Assembly (NCBI RefSeq): GCF_045348435.1
Contig: NZ_CP157484.1
Location: 2,108,001-2,172,000, forward strand
Source of the DNA: Alsobacter sp045348435
GTDB taxonomy: Bacteria; Pseudomonadota; Alphaproteobacteria; Rhizobiales; Beijerinckiaceae
Direction of reading: 5' to 3'
Length of the DNA: 64,000 nucleotides
Shown: in pieces, positions 34,164 through 42,892 of the stretch
Layout of the letters: the number at the start of each line of letters is the position of its first letter
Numbering within the stretch: position 1 is the first letter of the stretch
Made by a program: the position numbers and the translations under genes
The notes under the pieces: generated by a model
What the model saw: only the letters and a program-made list of their open reading frames with translations
Databases searched by the model: none
What the model was told of the DNA's origin: nothing

Positions 34164-35906
34164 ATGACCGACACCGCCAGGAAGACCTACGACCAGCTCC
34201 GCAGCGCGCGCTGGTTCGCGCCCGACAACCTGCGCGCCTTCGGCCACCGCTCGCGCCTGATGCAGATGGGCTACGCCCCCGCGGACTGGGTCGGCCGGCC
34301 CGTGATCGGCATCCTGAACACCTGGTCGGACCTGCAGCCCTGCCACGTTCACTTCAAGCAGCGCGTCGAGGACGTGAAGCGCGGCGTGCTGCAGGCGGGC
34401 GGCTTCCCGGTCGAGCTGCCGGCCCTCTCGCTCTCCGAGAGCGCCGTGAAGCCCACGACGATGCTCTATCGCAACATGCTCGCGATGGACGCCGAGGAGC
34501 TCATTCGCTCCCACCCGATCGACGGCGTCGTGCTGATGGGCGGCTGCGACAAGACCACGCCCGGCCTGCTGCTGGGCGCGACCAGCGCCGGCGTGCCGGC
34601 TATCTTCATGCCGGCCGGCCCCATGCTGCGCGGCAACTGGAAGGGCAAGATCCTGGGCTCGGGCTCCGACGCCTGGAAGTACTGGGATGAGCGCCGCGCC
34701 GGCACGATCACGGACGCCGACTGGGAGGCCATGGAAGGCGGCATCGCCCGCAGCTACGGCACCTGCATGACCATGGGCACCGCCTCGACCATGACGGCCA
34801 TCGCGGAGGCGATCGGCATGACGCTGCCCAACGCCTCCTCGATCCCGGCCGCTGACGCCAACCACATTCGGCTCGCGTCCGATTGCGGCCGGCGGGTCGT
34901 CGAGATGGTGTGGGAGGACCTCACCCCCAAGAAGATCCAGACCCGCGAAGCCTTCGAGAACGGCATCGCGGTCGCGATGGCGATGGGCTGCTCCACCAAC
35001 GCGATCATCCACCTGATCGCCCAGGCGCGCCGCGCCGATTGCGACATCGGCCTCGACGACTTCGAGAAGGCCAGCCGCAAGGTGCCGGTGATCGCCAACG
35101 TCCGGCCCAGCGGCGATACCTACCTGATGGAGGACTTCTTCTACGCTGGCGGCCTGCCGGCGCTGATGAACCGCATCACCCAGCACCTGCATCTCGACTG
35201 CATGACGGTGACCGGCAAGACGATGGGCGAGAACATCGCCGGGGCCGAGGTCTACAACGACGACGTGATCCGCACGGTGGAGACCGCCATCTACCAGGAG
35301 GGTGCGCTGGCCGTGCTGAAGGGCAACATCGCGCCCGACGGCTGCGTCATCAAGCCGAGCGCCTGCGCGCCGCAATACCTGAAGCACACCGGCCCGGCGC
35401 TGGTGTTCGACAGCTACCCGGAGATGAAGGACGCCATCGACCGCGACGACCTCGACGTCACGGCCGACCACATCCTGATCCTGCGCAACGCCGGCCCGCA
35501 GGGCGGCCCCGGCATGCCGGAGTGGGGCATGCTGCCGATCCCCAAGAAGCTCGTGAAGCAGGGCGTGCGCGACATGCTGCGCATGTCGGACGCGCGCATG
35601 AGCGGCACCAGCTACGGCGCCTGCATCCTCCACGTTTCGCCCGAGAGCTACATCGGCGGCCCGCTCGCCTTCGTGCGCACCGGCGACATGATCTCGGTGG
35701 ACGTCGACGCCCGCACGATCAACCTCGACATCAGCGACGACGAGATGGCGCGCCGCAAGGCCGCCTGGGTCGCGCCCGAGCCGCGCTACCATCGCGGCTA
35801 TGGCTGGATGTTCTCCAAGCACATCAAGCAGGCCAACGAGGGCTGCGACTTCGACTTCCTGGAAACCGCCTTCGGCGCGCCCGTCGCCGAGCCGGATATT
35901 TTCTGA
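34164..35906 (+). CDS. IlvD/EDD family dehydratase (L-arabinonate dehydratase-like)
   Basis: A 580-residue iron-sulfur dehydratase that removes water from a sugar acid to give a 2-keto-3-deoxy acid. Cluster-type cysteines are in DLQPCHVH, LMGGCDKTTPG and YGTCMTMGTAST. The N-terminus (DQLRSARWFAPDNLRAFGHRSR) and lengthy C-terminal half match the arabinonate/pentonate dehydratase branch better than biosynthetic IlvD. Its partners (FCD regulator, RraA-like protein, MFS carrier) indicate catabolism. The precise sugar acid is not certain. Confidence 0.87.
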   Translation: MTDTARKTYDQLRSARWFAPDNLRAFGHRSRLMQMGYAPADWVGRPVIGILNTWSDLQPCHVHFKQRVEDVKRGVLQAGGFPVELPALSLSESAVKPTTMLYRNMLAMDAEELIRSHPIDGVVLMGGCDKTTPGLLLGATSAGVPAIFMPAGPMLRGNWKGKILGSGSDAWKYWDERRAGTITDADWEAMEGGIARSYGTCMTMGTASTMTAIAEAIGMTLPNASSIPAADANHIRLASDCGRRVVEMVWEDLTPKKIQTREAFENGIAVAMAMGCSTNAIIHLIAQARRADCDIGLDDFEKASRKVPVIANVRPSGDTYLMEDFFYAGGLPALMNRITQHLHLDCMTVTGKTMGENIAGAEVYNDDVIRTVETAIYQEGALAVLKGNIAPDGCVIKPSACAPQYLKHTGPALVFDSYPEMKDAIDRDDLDVTADHILILRNAGPQGGPGMPEWGMLPIPKKLVKQGVRDMLRMSDARMSGTSYGACILHVSPESYIGGPLAFVRTGDMISVDVDARTINLDISDDEMARRKAAWVAPEPRYHRGYGWMFSKHIKQANEGCDFDFLETAFGAPVAEPDIF

Positions 35907-35936
35907 TCCCGCGGCCGCTGAACCCTGGAGCCCGTC

Positions 35937-36653
35937 ATGAGCCTGAAGCCCGAAACCCGCGAGAAGCTGAAAACCGTCAGCACCGCCACGATCTGCACCG
36001 CGCTGTTCAAGCGCGGCTTTCGCAACCAGTACATCCAGGACGTGCGGCCGCTGAACCCGAACGTCAAACCGATGGTCGGGGAGGCCTACACGCTGCGCTA
36101 CATCCCGGCGCGCGAGGACCTGAACCAGATCTCGGTGTTCCAGGACCGCGCCCATCCGCAGCGCAAGGCCGTGGAGGAGTGCCCGCCCGGCGCGGTGTTC
36201 GTGATCGATAGCCGCAAGGACCCGCGCGCGGCGTCGGCCGGCTCCATCCTGGTGACCCGCCTGATGAAGCGCGGCGTCGCCGGCGTGGTGTCCGACGGCG
36301 GCTTCCGCGACAGCCCCGAGATCGCCGACCTGGACATCCCGGTCTACCATAACCGCCCGGCCGCCCCGACCAACCTCACCGTCCACCAGGCGCTCGACAT
36401 CAACGTCCCGATCGGCTGCGGCGACGCCCCGGTCTGGCCCGGCGACGTGGTCGTGGGCGACCGCGAGGGCGTGGTCGTGATCCCGGCCCACATCGCCGAC
36501 GAGATCGCCGACGAGGCCGTCGAGATGACGGCGTTCGAGGACTTCGTCACCGAGAAGGTGCAGGAGGGCCGCTCCATCCTGGGCCTCTATCCGCCGACGG
36601 ACGAGCAGAGCAAGGTCGACTTCGCCGCCTGGCGCAAGGCCAAGGGCCGGTAG
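35937..36653 (+). CDS. RraA-like family protein (aldolase/decarboxylase type)
   Basis: A 238-residue member of the RraA-like fold. The family residues G-x-x-V-S-D-G-G-x-R-D are seen in GVAGVVSDGGFRDSPEI near residue 118, and GDVVVGDREGVVVIPAH lies near residue 178. Relatives include HMG/CHA aldolase and oxaloacetate decarboxylase as well as the RNase E inhibitor RraA; in sugar-acid operons the enzyme role is more likely. GGAG precedes the ATG, 30 bases after the dehydratase stop. Probably it acts on the pathway's keto-acid product. Confidence 0.82.
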   Translation: MSLKPETREKLKTVSTATICTALFKRGFRNQYIQDVRPLNPNVKPMVGEAYTLRYIPAREDLNQISVFQDRAHPQRKAVEECPPGAVFVIDSRKDPRAASAGSILVTRLMKRGVAGVVSDGGFRDSPEIADLDIPVYHNRPAAPTNLTVHQALDINVPIGCGDAPVWPGDVVVGDREGVVVIPAHIADEIADEAVEMTAFEDFVTEKVQEGRSILGLYPPTDEQSKVDFAAWRKAKGR

Positions 36654-36667
36654 AAATCGTCCGCGCC

Positions 36668-36692
36668 CCCTCTCCCTGGCGAAGGGAGAGGG
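36668..36692. repeat. CCCTCTCCC hairpin repeat
   Basis: CCCTCTCCCT at 36668-36677 pairs perfectly with AGGGAGAGGG at 36683-36692 around a five-base loop, followed by CTGGGGTGAGGG. It is a known style of dispersed intergenic element in proteobacteria. It sits between the RraA-like and MFS genes and may reduce read-through. Confidence 0.6.
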
Positions 36693-36799
36693 CTGGGGTG
36701 AGGGCGCCGCCGCCGGCCGACTCTGCAATGACCGACCCACCCCCGCAATGAACCCTTGCGCGTCTCTGCCGTTTTCGATCCTGACAGGGAGAGGACGGC

Positions 36800-38245
36800 A
36801 TGAAGGGCGCGCATCTCACGGGTGAAGTGGTCGAGACCGACATCCCCTCGCGCCTGGACAGGCTGCCCTGGGGACGCTTCCACAAGCTCGTCATCGCCGC
36901 GCTCGGCGTCACCTGGATCCTGGACGGGCTGGAGGTGACGCTCGCGGGCTCGCTCGCCGGCGCCCTGAAGGAGAGCCCGACCCTCCACCTCACCAACACG
37001 GATATCGGCCTGGCCAGCAGCGCCTATCTGGCCGGCGCGGTGCTGGGCGCGCTGTTCTTCGGGTGGCTCACGGACCGGCTGGGCCGCAAGAAGCTGTTCT
37101 TCATCACGCTGTTTCTCTACCTGATCGCCACGGCGGCCAGCGCCTTCTCGTGGGACGTGTGGAGCTTCTGCTTCTTCCGCTTCCTGACGGGGGCCGGCAT
37201 CGGCGGCGAGTACACGGCCATCAACTCCACCATCCAGGAACTGCTTCCCGCGCGCGTGCGCGGCTGGAGCGACCTGTGCATCAATGGCAGCTTCTGGATC
37301 GGGGCCGCGCTGGGCGCCGCCGGCTCCGTGGTGGTGCTCGACCCGGCCATCTTCGGGGTCGACACGGGCTGGCGCGTCGCCTTCTTCATCGGCGCCGTGC
37401 TCGGCCTCGTCATCCTGTTCATGCGCCTGTGGATCCCGGAATCGCCGCGATGGCTGATGACCCATGGCCGCGCCGCCGAGGCGGAGGCCGTGGTGGCCGG
37501 AATCGAGGAGCGCTTCCGCGAGGAGGGCCACGACCTCGCGCCCGGCCCCTTCCCGAAGGCGCGCCTGCGCGCCCGCAGCCACACCCCGCTTGCGGAGGTG
37601 TTCCGAACCATCTTCCACGTCCACCGCAGCCGGGCCATGGTGGGGCTCGCCATGATGGCCGCGCAGGCCTTCTTCTACAACGCCATCTTCTTCACCTACG
37701 CGCTGGTGCTGACCGACTTCTACGCCGTCCCGTCCGACCAGATCGGGCTCTACATCCTGCCCTTTGCGCTGGGCAATTTCCTCGGCCCGCTGCTGCTGGG
37801 CCGCTTGTTCGACACCGTCGGGCGCCGGCCCATGATCGTCTTCACCTATGTGGCGTCCGGCGTCCTGCTCGCCATCAGCGGATATCTGTTCCAGCAGAAC
37901 CTGCTCACGGCCGTCACCCTGACGATGTGCTGGGTCGTGGTGTTCTTCTTCGCCTCGGCGGCGGCGAGCTCGGCCTATCTGACGGTGAGCGAGACCTTCC
38001 CGCTCGAAATCCGGGCGCTCGCCATCGCGGTGTTCTACGCGGTTGGGACGGGCATCGGCGGCGTCGCGGGGCCGGCCGTGTTCGGCCATCTCGTGCAGAG
38101 CGGCTCGCGCGACACGGTCTTCGCCGGCTATGTGTTCGGTTCGGTCCTGATGATCGCGGCCGCGGTGGTGGTCTGGATGTGGGGCGTCGCGGCCGAGCGC
38201 AAGTCCCTGGAGGCGGTCGCCCGCCCGCTGGCCTTCGCCGATTGA
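36800..38245 (+). CDS. MFS transporter (sugar/organic-acid type)
   Basis: A 481-residue, 12-helix major facilitator. The motif A copies GWLTDRLGRKK after helix 2 and GRLFDTVGRRP after helix 8 are clear, along with RFLTGAGIGGEYTAINSTIQELLP and the WIPESPRWL motif that marks the sugar-porter and related metabolite-porter families. GGGAGAGGA lies before the ATG. As the last gene of the unit controlled by GntR at 33116, it likely imports the sugar acid used by the dehydratase. Confidence 0.88.
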   Translation: MKGAHLTGEVVETDIPSRLDRLPWGRFHKLVIAALGVTWILDGLEVTLAGSLAGALKESPTLHLTNTDIGLASSAYLAGAVLGALFFGWLTDRLGRKKLFFITLFLYLIATAASAFSWDVWSFCFFRFLTGAGIGGEYTAINSTIQELLPARVRGWSDLCINGSFWIGAALGAAGSVVVLDPAIFGVDTGWRVAFFIGAVLGLVILFMRLWIPESPRWLMTHGRAAEAEAVVAGIEERFREEGHDLAPGPFPKARLRARSHTPLAEVFRTIFHVHRSRAMVGLAMMAAQAFFYNAIFFTYALVLTDFYAVPSDQIGLYILPFALGNFLGPLLLGRLFDTVGRRPMIVFTYVASGVLLAISGYLFQQNLLTAVTLTMCWVVVFFFASAAASSAYLTVSETFPLEIRALAIAVFYAVGTGIGGVAGPAVFGHLVQSGSRDTVFAGYVFGSVLMIAAAVVVWMWGVAAERKSLEAVARPLAFAD

Positions 38246-38297
38246 AACGGCTTCGCACCTTCCCGCGTTGACGGGTCACAGGCCAAGGGAGGACGAC

Positions 38298-38522
38298 GTG
38301 GGCAAGCTGCTCGACAAGGACATGGAGTGGGCGATCTCCGAGACCGATCGCACCTGGACCGAGTTTCGCGAACATCTGCGCGCCCGCGCTATCGCGAACT
38401 CGTTCGGCGGCAGCGACGTGGACAAGCCCGACGCCGACGGCGCCAGGCTGCACGACCTGCGCAGGGCGCACCAGACCGCCCGCGAGCGCCTCGAGGCGAT
38501 GCTATCCAACGACGCGAAATAG
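38298..38522 (+). CDS. Hypothetical protein, 74 aa, GTG start
   Basis: A 74-residue charged, helical protein (KDMEWAISETDRTWTEFREHLRARAIAN). The GTG at 38298 is chosen because AGGGAGG lies seven bases upstream; the frame is open to a TTG at 38268 without such a site. No cysteine, signal peptide or membrane helix is present. The stop lies two bases from that of the convergent metallopeptidase gene. No function is known. Confidence 0.65.
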   Translation: MGKLLDKDMEWAISETDRTWTEFREHLRARAIANSFGGSDVDKPDADGARLHDLRRAHQTARERLEAMLSNDAK

Positions 38523-38524
38523 CG

Positions 38525-39652
38525 CTATTTCACAATATCTTCGGCGGGAGCGCTCATCCCGGATCTGAGCCCTTCCGCCATCGCCCGCAGGGCCGCCATG
38601 GCGGTGTCCGTCCGCCCGGCGCGGCCCACCGACTGGCGGATCCAGGCATGCACGAAGCTGAGCTTGCACACCGCCGGCGGCGATAGCTGGAACGGGTAGA
38701 GATCCGGCATGCCCATGCTGCGGTTCAACAGGTTGAGCGAAAAGGCGAGCCGCATCCAGCTCTGCACCATCCGCTCGAAGCGCGGCTCCGAATAGGGGTC
38801 GAAATCGATGGGCGAGGGATCCTGCGAGGCCGGGCTCTCTCCCTCCGGGTCGGGGGCGGCGCCGAACACCTTCAGGAAGCAGGCCGTCTCCAGCGTGTCG
38901 ACCATGTGGAAATAGTGCGCCCAGGTCTCGGCGAAATCCTCCCACGGATGGGAGCTCGCATAGGCGCTGACGAAGTGGTCCTGCCAGCGCGCAGGCGGGC
39001 CGTCGCGATAATAACGCGCCAGCGCCTCGCCATAGTCGGGCCGCTCGTCGCCGAACACCTCCCGGAACTGCTCCAGCGCGCCCTGGTCGCGCGTCAGGAC
39101 GCCCCAGAAGTAGTGGGCGATCTCGTGGCGGAAATGGCCCAGCAGCGTCCGGTAGGCTTCGCCCAGGTCGCGCCGGCGCCGCTCCCGCTCGACGTCGTCC
39201 GCCTCCTTGATGTTGACGGTGATCAGCCCGTCGCTGTGGCCCGTCATCACCGGCCGGGAAGGGTCCGTCGGGTCGGCCAGGAAGTCGAAGGCGAGGCCGT
39301 CCGGGGCCTCCAGCCGCGTCTCGGGCCTGAGCCCGAAGCGGAACAGCGAGTAGAACATCCGGCGCTTGGCGACCTCGATGGTGCGCCAGAGCTGGGTGTT
39401 GTCGCCCTGCGACAGGTCCGGGATGGTCCGGTTGTAGCGGCACGCCCGGCAGAACGGCTCGCCTGGCTCCGTCAGCCAGTTGCAGCCGCCCGGCTCGGCG
39501 TTGGCGCACAGCATCTCGCCGCGGCCCGGCCGCTCGGCCGGGACCAGCTCCATTTCGCCCGGATCGAAGCCCTGCGGCGTCCCGCAACTGTCGCAGCGGG
39601 ACGTCTCGAAGTGCAACGGCTGGCTGCAGATGGCGCATGCGAAGAGCTTCAT
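38525..39652 (-). CDS. Zinc-ribbon putative metallopeptidase (DUF2248-type)
   Basis: A 375-residue cytoplasmic protein. Two zinc-ribbon-like cysteine sets open it (C6, C9, C20, C23, then C49, C57, C68, C71), and a peptidase-type HEIAH lies at residues 176-180, with a possible third ligand in WEDFAETWAHYFH. Such fused zinc-ribbon/HExxH proteins are annotated as putative zinc-binding metallopeptidases in many alphaproteobacteria; activity is not established. It stands between the 74-residue unknown and the ABC transporter, on the transporter's strand. Confidence 0.82.
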   Translation of the reverse strand: MKLFACAICSQPLHFETSRCDSCGTPQGFDPGEMELVPAERPGRGEMLCANAEPGGCNWLTEPGEPFCRACRYNRTIPDLSQGDNTQLWRTIEVAKRRMFYSLFRFGLRPETRLEAPDGLAFDFLADPTDPSRPVMTGHSDGLITVNIKEADDVERERRRRDLGEAYRTLLGHFRHEIAHYFWGVLTRDQGALEQFREVFGDERPDYGEALARYYRDGPPARWQDHFVSAYASSHPWEDFAETWAHYFHMVDTLETACFLKVFGAAPDPEGESPASQDPSPIDFDPYSEPRFERMVQSWMRLAFSLNLLNRSMGMPDLYPFQLSPPAVCKLSFVHAWIRQSVGRAGRTDTAMAALRAMAEGLRSGMSAPAEDIVK

Positions 39653-39719
39653 GGCGTAGCCCGTAGCGATGGACGCGGCGCAGCATGGAGAACGGGCGGT
39701 CCGCCGGCCAGTTCCGCCG

Positions 39720-41612
39720 TCAGACGCTCTCCGCCTCGGCTCCGGGATCGGTCGACGGCCGAGGCCTGAGCCCCCGTTTCAGGATGCGCTCGAAGATGCG
39801 CGCCTTGCGCGGGTTCTGGCCGCCCTGGGGGTCGCTCATCTCCGCCCCCTTGGGCTTGCGCTTCAGCTCGACGATCCGGTCGTGGAACTCCGCCAGGGAG
39901 GGACGATGGCCGACGCTCAGCAGGGTCGCGTGCGAGAGCTCGCTTCGGAAGAGCGACATCATCGTGTCCTGGCTGGCCTCGTCCAGCGCCGAGGTGGCCT
40001 CGTCCAGGATGATGATCTCGGGCTTGTGGACCAGCAGCCGCGCAAAGGCGAGGCGCTGCTGCTCGCCGCCCGAGAGCAGCTTGTCCCAGCGTTCCTCCTC
40101 GTCGAGCCGGCTTGAGATCTGCCGCAGCCCGCACCGGTGCAGGGCGTCGACGAGGGTCTGGTCGGTCATGTCGGCCGTCGTCTCGGGGTAGAGCAGGGCC
40201 TGCCGCAGCGAGCCGTTCGGGACGTAGGGCTTTTGCGGCACGAACATGACATGCGCGCCCTTGGGGAACAGCACGCGTCCCGAACCCCAGGGCCAGAGCC
40301 CCGCGATCGCGCGGATCAGGGTCGACTTGCCGGTGCCGGATTCGCCCTTGATCAGCACCTTCTCGCCCGGCGCGAAGGCCGCCTCGGCGTCGTTGATCAC
40401 GACCCGGCCGTTGTGCTGGCCGACGGAGAGCTCCTGGATGCGCAGGCTGTCGTCCGGGCTTTCGCCGATCTCGATCCGGGTCTTCTCGTCCGCGTGGTCG
40501 CCGAGCTCGCGCAGGGTGCGCCACAGCGCGACCACGCGGCCGGCCGACGCGCGCCATTCGGCGAGCCGGATATAGTTCTCCACCAGCCAGTTGAAGGCGA
40601 GCTGCACCTGCACGAAGGCCGCCGCGATCTGCATCAGCTGGCCGAGCGACATCTGCCCGCTGAGATATTTGGGAGCGCCCAGGAGCAGCGGCACGACCGG
40701 CGCCAGGATGGTGTTGCCATGGATGATGAAGGTCATCAGCGCCTGCTGCGACACCACTTTCTTCCAGCGGGCCAGGACCTCGTCCAGCGTCGAGGTGAGC
40801 GAGCGGACCTCGTCCTGCTCGCCGCCGATCAGCGCGATGCTCTCGGCGTTCTCGCGCACCCGCACCAGCTCGAAGCGGATCTGCGCCTCGGCCGCGTTCT
40901 TCTGCTCGGTGCGCTTGATCAGCGGCCGTCCCAGGAACATCATGAGACCGGACGTGAACAAGCCGTAGCACGCGGCGCAGACGACGAAATAGCCCGGGAT
41001 CGTATAGCCGAAGACCTCGATCGACCCGCCCGCCGTCCACAGCACGCCGACGAACACAATCGCCATCAGGACCGCGTTCGACAGCCCGATGGCGAAGTCG
41101 ACGATCGGCTCCGTCGCGATGCGCACGTCGTCGGTCATGCGGAACTCGGGGCCGTCCAGCTCCGGCGCGGCGATGTTCATCTGGTAGAAGCGGCGCTCCT
41201 CCAGCCAAAGGCCGGCCAGATAGGCCGTCAGCCACCGGCGCCAGCGCGCCTGCAGCGTCAGGCGGCAGAAGACCTGGGCCACCATCGCGCAGATCGCCGC
41301 CGCCGCGAGCGCGGCGAAGAGGGCGACCGCCCACTCCACCCGCGCGACGTCCCGGGCGTCCAGAGCGTCGAAGAAATACTTGTTCCAGATGTTGATGCCG
41401 TACTGGACGGCGATGTTGACCACGATCAGGGCCAGGATGGCCCCGGTCAGGATCCAGGCCTGCCGGGCGCTGTCGCCGCGCCAGAAGCCTGACGACATGC
41501 GCCAGAACGCCCGCGCGCCGCCGCGCGGCGCCTCGCCTTCCTCGCTGGTGAACAGGATGGTGCTTTCGGCCAGCTTGGAGGCGGGCGGGGTCGTCTCGAC
41601 GGTCTGGTCCAA
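39720..41612 (-). CDS. SbmA/BacA/YddA-like ABC transporter, fused permease-ATPase
   Basis: A ~630-residue half-transporter: a six-helix membrane domain of the SbmA/BacA-like (ABC_membrane_2) type in residues 40-370 (GINIWNKYFFDALDARD, WRRWLTAYLAGLWLEERRFYQM) and a C-terminal ATPase. Walker A is GESGTGKSTL, the signature LSGGEQQRLAFAR and Walker B IIILDEATSALDE. Relatives import peptides, cobalamin or very-long-chain fatty-acid-type ligands. The start is uncertain: the TTG at 41612 has GGAG upstream, and the frame stays open to 41804. It is divergent from ligC. Confidence 0.85.
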   Translation of the reverse strand: MDQTVETTPPASKLAESTILFTSEEGEAPRGGARAFWRMSSGFWRGDSARQAWILTGAILALIVVNIAVQYGINIWNKYFFDALDARDVARVEWAVALFAALAAAAICAMVAQVFCRLTLQARWRRWLTAYLAGLWLEERRFYQMNIAAPELDGPEFRMTDDVRIATEPIVDFAIGLSNAVLMAIVFVGVLWTAGGSIEVFGYTIPGYFVVCAACYGLFTSGLMMFLGRPLIKRTEQKNAAEAQIRFELVRVRENAESIALIGGEQDEVRSLTSTLDEVLARWKKVVSQQALMTFIIHGNTILAPVVPLLLGAPKYLSGQMSLGQLMQIAAAFVQVQLAFNWLVENYIRLAEWRASAGRVVALWRTLRELGDHADEKTRIEIGESPDDSLRIQELSVGQHNGRVVINDAEAAFAPGEKVLIKGESGTGKSTLIRAIAGLWPWGSGRVLFPKGAHVMFVPQKPYVPNGSLRQALLYPETTADMTDQTLVDALHRCGLRQISSRLDEEERWDKLLSGGEQQRLAFARLLVHKPEIIILDEATSALDEASQDTMMSLFRSELSHATLLSVGHRPSLAEFHDRIVELKRKPKGAEMSDPQGGQNPRKARIFERILKRGLRPRPSTDPGAEAESV

Positions 41613-41769
41613 AATGTACGGCTCCGGACGCCCCGCAGGCAGCGAGGTCTGAACCACAACGCCAGCGTGACCGTGGCGTTCCCACCCGGCGCCCGGAACG
41701 AACCCGACATTCGCGCGCTTGTGTGGGGCGAGACGTCGTGTTTGCGTTCGCGTGCCCAGGAGGCGTGCC

Positions 41770-42891
41770 ATGCGTACCCAGACGGGCGGGTCCGCCCGCC
41801 GCAAGCCCCCCGCCGAGGCGGCGGCGCCGAAGGACCCCTCGCCCTTGGCCGTGCCGCTCGACGCGCAGCCGATGGAGGCGAAGTCCGCCGAGAGCCTGCC
41901 CGAGGGCGAGGACTGGCGCTATGAACCCAAATGGGACGGCTTTCGCTGCCTGGCCTTCCGCTGGGGCGACGTCGTGGAGCTCAGGGCCAAGTCGGGAAAG
42001 CCCCTCACGCGCTACTTTCCCGAGGTCGTCGCCGGGCTGAAGGCGCTCCCGGTCGAGCGCTTCGTGCTGGACGGCGAGCTCGCAATCGCGCGGGGCGACA
42101 GCCTGTCCTTCGACGCCCTGCAGATGCGCCTGCATCCGGCTGAAAGCCGCATCCGCAAGCTTTCAGCCGAGACGCCCGCCTTCCTCATCGCCTTCGATTG
42201 CCTGGCCGCCCCGCAGGAGGAGGATCTCCGCGCCGCTCCCCTGGCCCAGCGCCGCGAGGTCCTCGAACGCCTCTACGCCGCCTGCGGCGAAGCCCCCGTG
42301 CTGCGCCTGTCGCCCTATACGGACGACCATGGCGAGGCGGTCGCCTGGCTGGAGACCGTCGGAGGAGCGCTCGACGGCGTCATCGCCAAGCGCCGCCAGG
42401 GCCCCTACGAGGAGGGCGAGCGGGCGATGATCAAGGTGAAGCGCCTGCGGACCGCCGATTGCGTGGTGGGAGGCTTTCGCTACGAATCCAAGTCCCGAAA
42501 CTCCAAGTCCCGCCACGTCGGCTCGCTCCTGCTCGGCCTCTATGACGACGAGGGCAGGTTGAACCATGTCGGTTACACGTCCACCATCGCCAACAAGGAC
42601 CGCGCGGCGCTGACCGCCCGCCTGGAGGCGCTCGTGGAGCCCCCCGGATTCACAGGCGACGCGCCGGGCGGCCCGAGCCGCTGGAGCACCGAGCGTTCGA
42701 CGGAGTGGAGCCCGCTGCGCCCCGAACTCGTGGTCGAGGTCCGCTACGACCATGTCACCGGCGGCCGCTTCCGCCACGGAACGGCGCTGCTGCGCTGGCG
42801 TCCGGACAAGGCGCCGCGCCAGTGCACGATGGAGCAGCTCCAGCAGGAGGCGCGGCCCGGCCGCATCGTCGAACGGATCAGGGAGGGCTGA
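41770..42891 (+). CDS. ligC: ATP-dependent DNA ligase (LigC-like)
   Basis: A 373-residue ATP-dependent ligase that seals nicks through an enzyme-AMP intermediate. The adenylated lysine is K54 in YEPKWDGFRCLAF; later nucleotidyltransferase motifs are DGELAI, DGVIAKRR and MIKVKRLRTADCVV. The OB domain forms the last ~120 residues. AGGAGG lies seven bases before the ATG at 41770. The next gene, one base after its stop, encodes the polymerase domain usually fused in LigD, so the pair probably acts in double-strand-break end joining. No Ku gene is in the window. Confidence 0.9.
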   Translation: MRTQTGGSARRKPPAEAAAPKDPSPLAVPLDAQPMEAKSAESLPEGEDWRYEPKWDGFRCLAFRWGDVVELRAKSGKPLTRYFPEVVAGLKALPVERFVLDGELAIARGDSLSFDALQMRLHPAESRIRKLSAETPAFLIAFDCLAAPQEEDLRAAPLAQRREVLERLYAACGEAPVLRLSPYTDDHGEAVAWLETVGGALDGVIAKRRQGPYEEGERAMIKVKRLRTADCVVGGFRYESKSRNSKSRHVGSLLLGLYDDEGRLNHVGYTSTIANKDRAALTARLEALVEPPGFTGDAPGGPSRWSTERSTEWSPLRPELVVEVRYDHVTGGRFRHGTALLRWRPDKAPRQCTMEQLQQEARPGRIVERIREG

Positions 42892-42892
42892 C

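Noticed and set aside
33919..34167. 82-codon plus-strand frame in the gap before the dehydratase
   Set aside because: Proline/arginine/serine-rich without domain or ribosome site; the gap is better explained as a regulatory region.
33846..36740. 964-codon minus-strand open frame
   Set aside because: Antisense to the dehydratase and RraA-like genes; low-complexity composition typical of GC-rich shadow frames.
39649..42135. 828-codon minus-strand frame across the ABC transporter and ligC start
   Set aside because: The frame with Walker motifs (39720-41612) is the true gene; this one has shadow composition.
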